DNA of 64,000 bases from RBG-13-51-18 sp963739395 (lineage in GTDB: Bacteria; Chloroflexota; Dehalococcoidia; Dehalococcoidales; RBG-16-60-22): positions 496,001-560,000 of the forward strand of contig CAVUAE010000001.1 of assembly GCA_963739395.1 (NCBI GenBank). The letters are read 5' to 3'. Position 1 is the stretch's first letter; each line of letters begins with the position of its first letter. The notes below the pieces were generated by a model that was not told the origin of the DNA, did no database searches, and saw only the letters and a program-made list of their open reading frames with translations. The position numbers and the translations under genes were made by a program. This document shows positions 1 to 8,834 of this stretch, in pieces.

Positions 1-185
1 AAGCCATCAATCCCGGGCAACATAATATCCAACATAATCAGGTCCGGCGATTCTTTCTGGGCGGTGATGATGCCTTCCAGCCCATTTTGAGTCGTCAAAA
101 CCTGATACCCACGCTGCTTGAGGGCATATTCGATGAGCCTCAATGAGGTGGGGTCATCTTCAATAACTAATATTTTCCCCGACAT
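1..185 (-). CDS. Response regulator receiver protein, partial (runs off the left edge)
   Basis: Only the first 61 residues are in the window. They form the start of a CheY-like receiver domain: MSGKILVIEDDPTS with the acidic pair D10/D11, then LIMLDIMLPG, which places the likely phospho-acceptor at D53. The start ATG at 185-183 is preceded by an AGAGAAGAG ribosome binding site. It lies 18 bases downstream of the sensor kinase and is very probably its cognate partner. Any output domain is outside the window, so I cannot say whether it binds DNA. Confidence 0.9.
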   Translation of the reverse strand, partial: MSGKILVIEDDPTSLRLIEYALKQRGYQVLTTQNGLEGIITAQKESPDLIMLDIMLPGIDG

Positions 186-203
186 AACTCTTCTCTATAT
201 TTA

Positions 204-597
204 TTACTTCATTAAAGCTATTGGTAAAGTAAAACTGAAGGTGCTGCCTTCCCCTTCGATACTTTCTGCCCAGATTCGACCGCCATGAGCTTCAATAATC
301 TGCCGACAGATATAAAGTCCAAGTCCGAGACCTTCGGAATTACCGTTATTTTTAACTTGATAATATCGGCTAAATAAGTTGGGTACATCTGCCTTTGAAA
401 TACCGATGCCGTGGTCGATGATCCGCACCAGTAGTTCGTCATCACGGACCCCGGCTTTAATGCAAATTGAACTATCTTCAGGACTGAACTTAATGGCGTT
501 GGATAACAGGTTGACGATTACCTGTTTAATACGAAATGCATCGACAACAATCTCGGGGAGAGATGAGTCCAGGTCAAGGCTAATTAGATTTTTTTTT
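204..597 (-). CDS. Histidine kinase, C-terminal ATPase part (out of frame with its N-terminal part)
   Basis: Read through a one-base frame change at the A9 run, this segment continues the kinase encoded just upstream. It carries the N box (VNLLSNAIKFSP), the G1 box (DHGIGIS) and the G2 box (GLGLGLYICRQI), and ends with SFTLPIALMK. In the given frame the first in-frame ATG is at 428, inside the ATPase domain, so it is unlikely to be a gene of its own. It is either expressed by frameshifting or slippage, or the split is a sequencing or assembly error. The response regulator follows 18 bases later. Confidence 0.8.
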
Positions 598-2389
598 GCT
601 GCGCCGTTCCTTGGACGCTTTCAACAGCTTCAGAAATTACATTAGATGGTGAAACCGCTTCCTTATTAATTCCGAAGGTTTCACCTTTATCATTCAGAGT
701 ATGGGCTATGTCGTCGATTAGTTTATTCAGGCTCTCACTCTGCTCCACCATAATGGAGAGAAATTCTTTCTGGGTCTTTTCATCAGTGACATGCTCATCC
801 AGCATCAATTTGGCGAACCCGGCAATAGAATGCAGAGGATTACGCATTTCATGTATTACATTGGCTACATATTGAGGATTCAAATTTTGAAGCTCCACCG
901 GTTTTTCCTGCTTCTTTTCCATTAGACTTATAATACTCGGAGGGGATCCAAGTTCCTGCCTTGTTTTGATTATCTCCCCTTTGGTCATGTTAATAACGTC
1001 TTTTTTAGCCTGTACGATAACCTCGTTAGCTTTGATGATGCTTTTTTCGGCTTCTTCTCTTACCTTGCGGTTTTCTTCTTTAGCCTGCTCTATTGCTGTC
1101 TGCATCGCCTGTTTAGCCTTTTCGGCTTCCTTTTTGGCGTCGAAAATTTCTTTCTTAGCCGTGCTTAATTCTACTTCGGATTCCTTTTTCACTGCCTCAA
1201 GGTCCCGTCTCGCCTGCTGCGTTTCGCTTTGGGCTTTAGCGATGAGTTCTTGAGCTTTTTGATTGGTGGCATCAACCTCTTCCCGCATCTGCTTCATTTC
1301 TTCGTAGATCTTGTCGTAAGCCGACTTCTCCGCTACCACAACAGCTTCTCGCATCGTCTGTCGAGCACGCTCCATATCCATTTTAGCCTGCTGACTTTCC
1401 AATGCGGCTTTACTTAAGGCTGATTTAGCTTCACGGCGCATAGCCTCGGTTTCTTCTTTGGCTTTCCTTGTCTCTTCCTGAGCCTGATTAATAGCAACTT
1501 GTGCCTTTTGTTCATAGTCTTTTAACTCAGCATCATTCTTATCAATTTTTTCTTCGACTACAGCCAGAGTTTCTTTAGCGTATTCGCTTAAGGCTGCCGC
1601 TTCCTCATTGCTCTTTTTTACCTTTTCTTCAGCCCGTCGGACAGCCTCTTCAGCCGCCTCCCTAATCATTTTCACTTCGGCACGGGCCCGAGCAATCTCT
1701 TCAGCGGATTGGGTGATAGCGTCCTTTTTTATCTGACTAACAAGCAACTCGGCTGCTTTATGCGTATTTTCGGATTCAAGTGCAGCCTTCTTGGCTTCAT
1801 CTTTAGAGTTAGTGATTTCTTTTTGGGCTTTATTGACAACTAACCGGGCGGCAATTATCTCCGATTTTGCTTCAGATAATATTTTATTAATTTTTATCTT
1901 AGCTTTATCCTCGGTTAAGTCATCGATAAAATGCCGTAATCTAGGATGCTTAGTCATCAGCAAGTGATAAAACTCGGCTTTTACTTTTGCATCAATCGAT
2001 TTTTTAGAAGACAAAAGTAATTTTTCCGAGTCAGCATCACTATCATCTGATATAGCCGTCGGGGTATCGCCCTGCATGGCATCGATATCGCCAGAATTCC
2101 TGGTGGCATTAAGCGCGAGCTGAACGATTTCTCCCAGTTCGCTTGCCATTTTTTTGGCTTTTTGTTCTGCCACCTTGCTTTCTCGGCTAAACCGGTGCAA
2201 ATCACCTAAGGCAGCCTCTTCAGCTCGCGAATTATCTAGTGGAGCTTGCAGTGGCGATTCTGGCGAATCGCTACTAATAGAGGCTGCCTCATGATTTTCA
2301 GTACCGGCTTTAGCCTTCAGTGCATCCGGCATATCTGCTTTTTTAGTGTTGTCTATATCAGTCTTTCCGGTTGTTGAGTCTGTCAGCAT
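584..2389 (-). CDS. Soluble sensor histidine kinase with long coiled coil, N-terminal part (frameshifted)
   Basis: The 601 residues begin with a Ser/Asp-rich stretch. About 370 residues of Ala/Glu/Lys-rich coiled coil follow, then a HisKA domain around VIHEMRNPLHSIAGF with phospho-acceptor H513. There is no membrane segment, so the protein should be cytoplasmic. The frame stops at TAA 586-584, directly after nine consecutive A residues (plus-strand T589-597). Adding one A joins it to the ATPase domain, giving one 728-aa kinase. The coiled coil resembles those of the proteins at 3409 and 27488. The stimulus is unknown; a role tied to a coiled-coil scaffold is only a guess. Confidence 0.85.
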   Translation of the reverse strand: MLTDSTTGKTDIDNTKKADMPDALKAKAGTENHEAASISSDSPESPLQAPLDNSRAEEAALGDLHRFSRESKVAEQKAKKMASELGEIVQLALNATRNSGDIDAMQGDTPTAISDDSDADSEKLLLSSKKSIDAKVKAEFYHLLMTKHPRLRHFIDDLTEDKAKIKINKILSEAKSEIIAARLVVNKAQKEITNSKDEAKKAALESENTHKAAELLVSQIKKDAITQSAEEIARARAEVKMIREAAEEAVRRAEEKVKKSNEEAAALSEYAKETLAVVEEKIDKNDAELKDYEQKAQVAINQAQEETRKAKEETEAMRREAKSALSKAALESQQAKMDMERARQTMREAVVVAEKSAYDKIYEEMKQMREEVDATNQKAQELIAKAQSETQQARRDLEAVKKESEVELSTAKKEIFDAKKEAEKAKQAMQTAIEQAKEENRKVREEAEKSIIKANEVIVQAKKDVINMTKGEIIKTRQELGSPPSIISLMEKKQEKPVELQNLNPQYVANVIHEMRNPLHSIAGFAKLMLDEHVTDEKTQKEFLSIMVEQSESLNKLIDDIAHTLNDKGETFGINKEAVSPSNVISEAVESVQGTAQQKKI

Positions 2390-2484
2390 AGAGCACTCAC
2401 TATCACCCAGTTTTCCATAGACTGGTGTGGTTTAACCTTTTGGTTAACCTTTTATATTCTTTTTACTTATATGCTACCTAAATT

Positions 2485-2856
2485 TTATTCGTAACCGGTA
2501 GCATTCTGGCCGACTTTACCCGTGATGTCGACGGAGTAATTGCCCGTGGTGTATCGGTCTCGGACATACTCGGGATAAAGTGAATGAGGAGCCGTCGGGA
2601 ATGACTGCATGTCTTTGGTAGAACCGGTGGCAGTGACGTTGGCAGTATTCTCTCTAGCCATCATCATGTCCAACGCTGTCTGGACGATGTCCCATTCGGC
2701 AGCCGCAGACTGAGTATGACCGTACGAGATTGCATTGGTGATGTTCGGTATCAGGATTGCCGCCAGGACTCCCAGCAAGGTGAACACAACGAGTAGTTCG
2801 ACTAGAGTAAAGCCCTTTTCACTCTTCCTGCTGCCCTTTTTCGCAAAGCCTTTCAT
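2485..2856 (-). CDS. Type IV pilin / pseudopilin-like protein
   Basis: The 123-aa protein has a class III prepilin signal: a short basic leader (MKGFAKKGSRKSEK) followed by G-FTLVELLVVF and a hydrophobic helix to about residue 42. Prepilin peptidase normally cuts before the F and methylates it. The remainder is a short globular domain (ISYGHTQSAAAEWDIVQTAL, ending GKVGQNATGYE) like small G-type pseudopilins. A GGAGGAAGG site precedes the ATG. No assembly ATPase, prepilin peptidase or platform protein is in the window, so the machine it belongs to cannot be named. Confidence 0.85.
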   Translation of the reverse strand: MKGFAKKGSRKSEKGFTLVELLVVFTLLGVLAAILIPNITNAISYGHTQSAAAEWDIVQTALDMMMARENTANVTATGSTKDMQSFPTAPHSLYPEYVRDRYTTGNYSVDITGKVGQNATGYE

Positions 2857-2911
2857 TTTCCTTCCTCCTTTTTCAAAAGACTTTCATTATTTATAATGGC
2901 AGTAAAATTCA

Positions 2912-3139
2912 TTAATGATGCGAAGGCACGGCTCGTGCCTCATAAATACGATTAGCTTCAGAAGCTAATTTATTTACATCTTCCTCGGTAAAAAGCCGCC
3001 AGCTCCTTCTATCGCGGTAGTCCTGAATCGCCAGGCTTTCCTCTTTAAGCCAGCGTAATAAGGTGCTCCGGCTGATACGAGCTATCTGGCATACTTCCGA
3101 TGTCCTATAAAACTTTTTATCGTTAATATTTACTGGCAT
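2912..3139 (-). CDS. MerR/excisionase-type helix-turn-helix DNA-binding protein
   Basis: The 75-aa protein is essentially one winged-helix domain of the MerR/AlpA/excisionase type: YRTSEVCQIARISRSTLLRWL is the helix-turn-helix and RRSWRLFTEEDVNKL the wing and following helix. There is no effector-binding domain. It lies upstream of the pilin-like gene on the same strand and divergent from the coiled-coil gene at 3409, with a 269-base AT-rich intergenic region between them. Regulation of those neighbours is an inference from position only. Confidence 0.8.
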   Translation of the reverse strand: MPVNINDKKFYRTSEVCQIARISRSTLLRWLKEESLAIQDYRDRRSWRLFTEEDVNKLASEANRIYEARAVPSHH

Positions 3140-3377
3140 AAATGCTACCTCTGGATAGCAAAAACCTCACCAGTCGCTATGGCTTGATATGAAGTGATAT
3201 GGTTCTATCCAATTGATAATACGTGTTCAGGCTTAAAGCCGATAGTAAGGTTTCCCTTATTTTTATTAGGGTAAACCCCTATGTTAATTGGGTTCTAGCT
3301 CTTAGTCCTTATTAGGTGGGGTTTTAAAATTCTAAATTTGAACGTATTTTATACGAATACCCTATCTTGCTATGATG

Positions 3378-3402
3378 TGATATAATCATTCCCAAGAGGA
3401 AG
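3378..3402 (+). promoter_or_regulatory. Extended -10 promoter and ribosome binding site for the coiled-coil gene
   Basis: TGATATAAT at 3378-3386 is an extended -10 (TG-n-TATAAT). I see no good -35 box. AGAGGAAG at 3395-3402 is the ribosome binding site, six bases before ATG 3409. The implied leader is about 16 bases. Confidence 0.45.
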
Positions 3403-3408
3403 ATAAGA

Positions 3409-4611
3409 ATGAGAACTCGCCCTAAGTGTCCTAACTGTGGCCAGGACGTTATTGGTAAGGTATGCCGATGGTGCGGTCGGCCTTTAGCCGGCAGCCAGGT
3501 TGTGCCTCAAAAAGCAGCCGAACCTAGAGACAGTACGCCATCAATACCCGAAAGCACTCTACCCCCCTCCCCTAGAATTGAAGAAACAGCGACAGTTTTG
3601 GATACTGCTCGCCAGGAGGCGGACAAAATCATCTCTCAAGCAGAAGAAACCGCTACTGGTATAATTATTAAAATCCAAAATGAAACTGAAGTGAAAGCCG
3701 CTAAAGTCCTCGCCGAGGCAACGGAAAAAGCCAAGCGTCTCATCCTTGCTGCCGAGTATCAGTCTAATCAGGTGTTGAATAAAACCCCACCTGAAGCCGC
3801 AGCTACATCAGAGACTTTCATTTCCGAAGCCCGCCAAAAAGCGAAACAAATCCTTAGCGTCGCCGAGAGTACTGCCAGAGAGTTAATGAGTCAGGAAAGT
3901 GTCTTAAAAAATGCGCGGGTGGAAGCTAACAAAATTATCGTTGAAGCGGGTGAAAAAGCGGCACAAACTATCAGGCAGGCGGAACAAGAAGCTGCAGAGC
4001 TACAGAGTAAATACGAAACCGATGGAGAAAAAACGGCTCAAGGAATAATCGACCAGGCGAAATCCGAAGCTGCTAAAATTTTAAGTGAAGCGGAACAATC
4101 TGCCGATAATACATTTATTAAAGAAAAAGTAGCGATAACCGCTAAAGCCGAAGCAACCAAACTGGTTGAAAACGCGAAGAAAAAAGCCGCTAAAACTACC
4201 CAAGATGCCGAAATCGAAGCCGCCGAACTGATGAAAAAAACGAAAACTCAAGCCGAAAAAGAAGCCGCTTCTATCATCAGCGAAGCCAAGAAAAACGCTA
4301 CTAAGGTACTAAATGAAGCGGAAAAAACGGTAGACGAGAAAGTAAACAAGGCAAAAGTCGGGATTGACGTTGAATCTTCTAAACTCATTGCGGCGGCTCA
4401 TGAAAAAGCCGAAGAAATCATTCGTGATGCCGAGCTAAAAGCTAGTAAAATCACAGCTAAAGCTGATACTCCCACCGCTGATAAATCGAAAGGCGCCATA
4501 AAACAACCTGAAAAAGCCGTCAGTACCTCTAAGAACAGTGCTAAATCTGAAAAAAAGCCGGCGGCAACACCAGAAAATACACGTAAGAAATCTACTGACA
4601 AAAAGAAGTAG
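3409..4611 (+). CDS. Zinc-ribbon protein with long hendecad coiled coil
   Basis: Residues 6-25 hold two knuckles, CPNCG and CRWCG, forming a small zinc ribbon. A Pro/Ser-rich linker follows to about residue 60. From there to about 350 the protein repeats an approximate 11-residue pattern (AxxEAxxIIxxA, for example AKSEAAKILSEAEQSA), typical of long right-handed coiled coils such as the ATP synthase b subunit. The tail is Lys/Ser/Pro-rich and very basic. There is no membrane segment. I do not recognise a family. The coiled coil is of the same style as that of the kinase at 584-2389, so a shared structural role is possible but unproven. Confidence 0.8.
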   Translation: MRTRPKCPNCGQDVIGKVCRWCGRPLAGSQVVPQKAAEPRDSTPSIPESTLPPSPRIEETATVLDTARQEADKIISQAEETATGIIIKIQNETEVKAAKVLAEATEKAKRLILAAEYQSNQVLNKTPPEAAATSETFISEARQKAKQILSVAESTARELMSQESVLKNARVEANKIIVEAGEKAAQTIRQAEQEAAELQSKYETDGEKTAQGIIDQAKSEAAKILSEAEQSADNTFIKEKVAITAKAEATKLVENAKKKAAKTTQDAEIEAAELMKKTKTQAEKEAASIISEAKKNATKVLNEAEKTVDEKVNKAKVGIDVESSKLIAAAHEKAEEIIRDAELKASKITAKADTPTADKSKGAIKQPEKAVSTSKNSAKSEKKPAATPENTRKKSTDKKK

Positions 4612-4692
4612 ACTCCTAGTTAACATTTTTTACGAATTTTACTTTATTACTGGTAATTTGTTACTATTACTTTTCCCTATGATTCCTATGTA

Positions 4693-4721
4693 TAGACAAT
4701 TAGCACTTTTAGCAATATAAT
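4693..4721 (+). promoter_or_regulatory. Promoter of the MMPL gene, leaderless geometry
   Basis: TAGACA (4693-4698), a 17-base spacer and TATAAT (4716-4721) lie directly before ATG 4731. Only nine bases separate the -10 box from the start codon and no Shine-Dalgarno sequence is present, so the transcript should begin at or next to the ATG. Confidence 0.6.
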
Positions 4722-4730
4722 TTTACTAAG

Positions 4731-7244
4731 ATGTTCTCTGTTTTCGGCCGTTTTGCCTTAAAATACAAGTGGTATATCATTGCTGTTTGGCTCGCTCTCA
4801 CGGCTTTCATGATGATTCAGGCGCCATCTCTCTCACAGGTAGGCGTCACCGACCAGAGTCAGTTCCTTCCGGAAAAAACAGAGTCCGTCTACGCCCGCAA
4901 CCTTTTAAACGAAAAATTCCTTGCTACTTCTAATACGTCCTCAAGCGGCTTAATCGTGGTTTATAACGCCAAAGGACTAACCGAGCAGGATATGAACCAG
5001 GCTAAGCAATTACACGACTGGCTTATCTCTGCCACCGGACCTAAATTAATCAGCCGTGTCGTTTCGGTATTTGATAGCGAAGCCCTCCATTCATCGCTGG
5101 TCAGCGCCGATAATACCACGATGATGATAACCGTAGGGTTCACCACCTCCGTGCTCGACGACCTTAAACCTTCTATCCAGGAAATACGCGACCAATTTAA
5201 GAAATACCCGGACACGTCTTTTTACTTCACGGGAACCGTCGGTTTCCTCCATGATTTATTTGAATCGATACAACGTACCATAGATAAAACCACTATCGTA
5301 ACGATTATTCTGGTCATTATCCTGCTACTAATCATTTACCGCTCGCCTATCGCCGCCCTGGTGCCTCTCATAGCTATAGGCATGAGTTTCTTAATCAGTC
5401 GCGGCATTATCGGCTATGTCGCGCAAGCCGGCGTTAATTTCTCGACAGTTACCGATGCCTATCTTGTAGTTACTATTTTCGGTGTCGGTACGGATTACTG
5501 TCTCTTTATTATTTCCCGTTTCCGAGAAGAGGTATCACGAGAAGACCATAAACAAGGGATTTTAGTAACCATGAACCGTATTAGCCCGATTATTCTCGCT
5601 AGCGCCTTGACGGTGGTTATTGCTTTCCTCTGTTTAAGCGTTTCACGTTTTGGCATGACCAGAACGAGCGGTATCGCGCTGGCTATCGGTATCGCCGTAA
5701 CGTTAGCTGTTGGACTAACTCTCGTGCCAGCTTTAATGTCGCTTTTCGGACACCGCCTATTCTGGCCGTCCAAAACCCTCGCTAAGTCCCAGGTAAAGCC
5801 TAAGGAGAAAATACTCGGATGGTCAAAAACCGGTCAATGGATATCGCGCCATCCATTATGGACGGCTATCCCGATTATTGTCGTGTTAATTCTTCCTTAC
5901 GTCGCTATATCCAAGCTCGAGTTGTCCGCCAATGTATTAACCCAGTTAGCGACTGAAGAAGAATCGTCCCAGGGTCTAAGCATTGTCCGCAGCCACTTTG
6001 CCATGGGGGAACTATCACCACTGGTCTTACTGATAAAGTCGAAAGACGGTAGTATGCTTACTGGAGAATCTCTCCAAAAAGTCGATGATGTTGCCCAATC
6101 ACTCGTGGCTTCAGCCGACATTGCCAGAGTCGATTATCCTTCAATTCCCGCTGTCCAATTAATCGATACCGGCGCTCAGGTCAAGTTACTTGCTAATGCA
6201 GTAGTCACTCCTAGCTTTAATCCCACAATGCTCTCTGCTCTGGAACCCCTTGCTAATCAATTGAAGGGAATGGCTATAACCTACCCTCAGGTTATCCTTA
6301 GTCCCAGCTTCACTACATCATCAGCTGACCTGATGCAGATATCAATGATAACTAATAAACTTAAAACAGCATCACCAACGGAACTGCCTGCTTTAGCCAT
6401 TCAGCTACAGAAACAACTTAATGACCTCGGTGGAGCGTTAAATACTCTAGGCAATGAATTCGCGCTGAACGGCACCGGACCTTTCGTGGATTCACTTAAA
6501 GTAACCTATTTTTCTACCGATGGTACCGTCGCCAGGATAAATTTGGTCTTGGCGCTTGACCCATACTCTAATCAAGCTTCCTTAACTATACCTCGAATCC
6601 GTGAAGCAGTTTCCAGCGCCGTTAAAACTTATAGTTTCGAAAATGTTACCACTTATGTCGGCGGCGAAACTGCTCTTTATGCCGATATGACCACCACCAG
6701 CAACAATGACCTTACTATTGTCATCGTCGTCACCTCCATCGGTATCATGGCGGTTATTATCATATTGCTACGCAGTGTCTTAGCCGCAGTGTATATGATG
6801 TTGACTGTATTGCTAAACTATGGCGCTACTATCGGCATCACATCATGGATTTTCCAGCAATTCTTCCATTACGAAGCCATCATCAATATGCTGCCGGTAT
6901 TCCTCTTCGTCATTCTAGCTGCTGTAGGGGCGGATTATAATATCTTCCTAGTTTCACGTATCCGCGAAGAAGCCGAGACTAAATCCCTCAAAGAAGCGAT
7001 ACACCAAGCCGTAGCCCATACGGGCAATGTTATTACTTCCTGCGGCATTATTCTCGCCGGCACTTTTGCTACTCTGGCAAGTTCATCCTTCCCTATGGTG
7101 CTGGAAATCGGCGTGGCTATTGCCATTGGCGTGTTAATCGATACTTTCGTGGTACGGGCGTTACTGGTGCCGTCGCTGGCAGTTCTGTGCGGACGCTGGG
7201 GCTGGTGGCCGTCACGTCTTTTCCGCACCCTTAAGCGAGACTAG
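4731..7244 (+). CDS. MMPL-family RND transporter
   Basis: The 837-aa integral membrane protein has the duplicated RND plan. Each half has one transmembrane helix, a large extracytoplasmic loop, and then a block of five helices. The diagnostic motifs sit in both halves: GTDYCLFIISRFREE near residue 250 and GADYNIFLVSRIREE near residue 735. Members of this family export lipids or hydrophobic compounds using the proton gradient. The substrate is unknown here; an envelope-lipid role would fit the inositol-lipid genes elsewhere in the window, but this is inference. It is convergent with the MFS gene. Confidence 0.9.
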   Translation: MFSVFGRFALKYKWYIIAVWLALTAFMMIQAPSLSQVGVTDQSQFLPEKTESVYARNLLNEKFLATSNTSSSGLIVVYNAKGLTEQDMNQAKQLHDWLISATGPKLISRVVSVFDSEALHSSLVSADNTTMMITVGFTTSVLDDLKPSIQEIRDQFKKYPDTSFYFTGTVGFLHDLFESIQRTIDKTTIVTIILVIILLLIIYRSPIAALVPLIAIGMSFLISRGIIGYVAQAGVNFSTVTDAYLVVTIFGVGTDYCLFIISRFREEVSREDHKQGILVTMNRISPIILASALTVVIAFLCLSVSRFGMTRTSGIALAIGIAVTLAVGLTLVPALMSLFGHRLFWPSKTLAKSQVKPKEKILGWSKTGQWISRHPLWTAIPIIVVLILPYVAISKLELSANVLTQLATEEESSQGLSIVRSHFAMGELSPLVLLIKSKDGSMLTGESLQKVDDVAQSLVASADIARVDYPSIPAVQLIDTGAQVKLLANAVVTPSFNPTMLSALEPLANQLKGMAITYPQVILSPSFTTSSADLMQISMITNKLKTASPTELPALAIQLQKQLNDLGGALNTLGNEFALNGTGPFVDSLKVTYFSTDGTVARINLVLALDPYSNQASLTIPRIREAVSSAVKTYSFENVTTYVGGETALYADMTTTSNNDLTIVIVVTSIGIMAVIIILLRSVLAAVYMMLTVLLNYGATIGITSWIFQQFFHYEAIINMLPVFLFVILAAVGADYNIFLVSRIREEAETKSLKEAIHQAVAHTGNVITSCGIILAGTFATLASSSFPMVLEIGVAIAIGVLIDTFVVRALLVPSLAVLCGRWGWWPSRLFRTLKRD

Positions 7245-7270
7245 CTTCTTAATTTATCTATGTCGCTATC

Positions 7271-8614
7271 TTACATATCTTTAGGTTTATTTTTACGGAA
7301 AGTAAATTTAGCTCTCGGCTTGCCATCTTCAGTATTATTGCCGCGTCCGGTTATTAGCTGCCAGTTTGATACATCGGTTACATTACGTACTTCTTTTACC
7401 TGGCGCAATAATAAAAGCACTACTATAGCCCGTAAAACGCCGGAGATTAAAAACAGCGTGCGCAGCTGATAAGTCAATATCACCGGCAGAAGCGGTGCGA
7501 TATATCCACCCAGTAAAGCGCCAAGGCAGCAAGCCATCCCGTCAATGGCACCGAATATTGCCAGATAATTAGTCCTGTTATCCGGTTCGGAGGCATCATA
7601 AGCGAAGTTGGTGCCCGCCAACCCGAATCCCGACCAGGCGAACCCGCTTATAGCATTCGCGAATATAAGGTAAACAATATTATCGCTGAACATCCAGAGT
7701 ATCGGCACAAGTGGTATCAACATGGACGTCATCCGAACCACTTTAAGATTGCCCCATTTATCCGCTCGCCGTCCCCAGAAAGTTAAAGACAACAGGTTAG
7801 ATATTTGGCTAGTGGAACTGACAAGGACAAACATGAGATAACTAAATTTCAAATCCCGGAACATGAATACCGTGAAAAATGGTCCCGAAATCATGGTGCA
7901 GAAGTCTATCAGCGAGAAAAAGAGTATGAATTTCCCCAGGTTCGATGAGCCTACATTTTTTAACAGCGATATTAGACTAGGACCCTTTTCTTTGGTGACT
8001 ACCTGGGGCGGCTCATACATACGTGAAAAGAAGAATAACGATAGCAGCCGGAAAAAAGTCGCACCGGCGAAAAGAATAGCATAACCACTAAATATAGCGC
8101 CGGAAAAGAGCGTTAAGATACCACCCGCTCCGTAAAAGAAGACCTGGGTGATAAAGCTCATTATCATACTTCTGGTGCCGAAATACTTGCCCCTTAAACG
8201 CTGCGGTACCAGGTCAGCCATCATGCTACCCCATGGCGGGAAGGTAATGGAGCCCAGGACAGTACTAATCGTCACAAACGCTATCAGCCACCATACTGCT
8301 GACACATGAAAGATATACGGCACCAACAGTATGGGAATAAACATCAATGCGTGCGCCAGGATAACAGGAATGATAAATCCTTTACGACTACCGGCTCTTT
8401 CAGTTAGATTAGGCGCCGCCAGATAGGCGCAAGCCGTGGTAAAACTGGGCACGCTTGATAGCAACCCTATTTGAAACGTGGACGCTTGTAGCTCCAGCGC
8501 TAACGGCGTGATGAAGTTCTGGGTCAAACCCATCATCGCCGCATAAGAACTGCCGTCCAGAACGCTTAGCCTTAAACTTGACCTTATCTTGTGTCTTTCG
8601 TGTTCAGTATCCAA
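7271..8614 (-). CDS. Major facilitator superfamily transporter
   Basis: The 447-aa protein has about twelve hydrophobic helices. An RGKYFGTRS motif in the loop after helix 4 and GRRADKWGNLKVV between helices 8 and 9 match the MFS cytoplasmic-loop motifs. The tail is basic (KAKFTFRKNKP type). Substrate cannot be read from the sequence. The 5' region carries a promoter, a 12-codon leader ORF and a terminator with a competing hairpin, which suggests expression induced by an antibiotic or another translation-perturbing compound. Drug efflux is therefore the leading guess. A GATGAGG site lies before the start. Confidence 0.85.
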   Translation of the reverse strand: MDTEHERHKIRSSLRLSVLDGSSYAAMMGLTQNFITPLALELQASTFQIGLLSSVPSFTTACAYLAAPNLTERAGSRKGFIIPVILAHALMFIPILLVPYIFHVSAVWWLIAFVTISTVLGSITFPPWGSMMADLVPQRLRGKYFGTRSMIMSFITQVFFYGAGGILTLFSGAIFSGYAILFAGATFFRLLSLFFFSRMYEPPQVVTKEKGPSLISLLKNVGSSNLGKFILFFSLIDFCTMISGPFFTVFMFRDLKFSYLMFVLVSSTSQISNLLSLTFWGRRADKWGNLKVVRMTSMLIPLVPILWMFSDNIVYLIFANAISGFAWSGFGLAGTNFAYDASEPDNRTNYLAIFGAIDGMACCLGALLGGYIAPLLPVILTYQLRTLFLISGVLRAIVVLLLLRQVKEVRNVTDVSNWQLITGRGNNTEDGKPRAKFTFRKNKPKDM

Positions 8615-8648
8615 ACAAACCTCATCTTCAATATTATAAAAATAGCAA

Positions 8649-8682
8649 TAAAAAAGCCTTAGGCGATTGCGGCACTAAGGCT
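8649..8682 (-). terminator. Leader terminator (attenuator) upstream of the MFS gene
   Basis: On the minus strand AGCCTTAG (8682-8675) and CTAAGGCT (8662-8655) form a perfect 8-bp stem with a 12-base loop, followed by a run of six T (8655-8650). It sits only 35 bases before the MFS start and after a leader ORF. GGCGATTG (8711-8704) can pair instead with CAATCGCC (8669-8662), which covers the loop and first base of the 3' arm and so excludes the terminator. Confidence 0.7.
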
Positions 8683-8723
8683 GAATTAACGAAAAAGTAA
8701 AAACAATCGCCCTCTGTTTTTCC

Positions 8724-8762
8724 TTATACAGCCTGCCCTCCTATAAATTTTTTCCTTAACAT
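8724..8762 (-). CDS. Putative 12-aa leader peptide of the MFS attenuator
   Basis: The ORF reads MLRKKFIGGQAV and stops with TAA at 8726-8724. An unusually good AAAGGAGAAG ribosome binding site precedes its ATG. It lies between the promoter at 8835-8863 and the terminator at 8649-8682. Its stop is about 13 bases upstream of the antiterminator arm, so a ribosome stalled near its end could change leader folding. It is basic, and hydrophobic only in part. No homologue is known to me. Confidence 0.5.
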   Translation of the reverse strand: MLRKKFIGGQAV

Positions 8763-8834
8763 CGCTTCTCCTTTAATCTTCCGTCGCGATAGATTTGTTC
8801 GTTGCGTATACGTAAAAATAGCAATAAACACCAT

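Noticed and set aside
2430..2455. GGTTTAACC/GGTTAACC repeats between pilin and kinase genes
   Set aside because: Short AT-rich self-complementary words without a terminator tail or consistent spacing to a promoter.
4538..4720. 60-aa plus-strand ORF between the coiled-coil and MMPL genes
   Set aside because: It overlaps the coiled-coil gene in another frame, has no ribosome site, and its 3' part covers the MMPL promoter.
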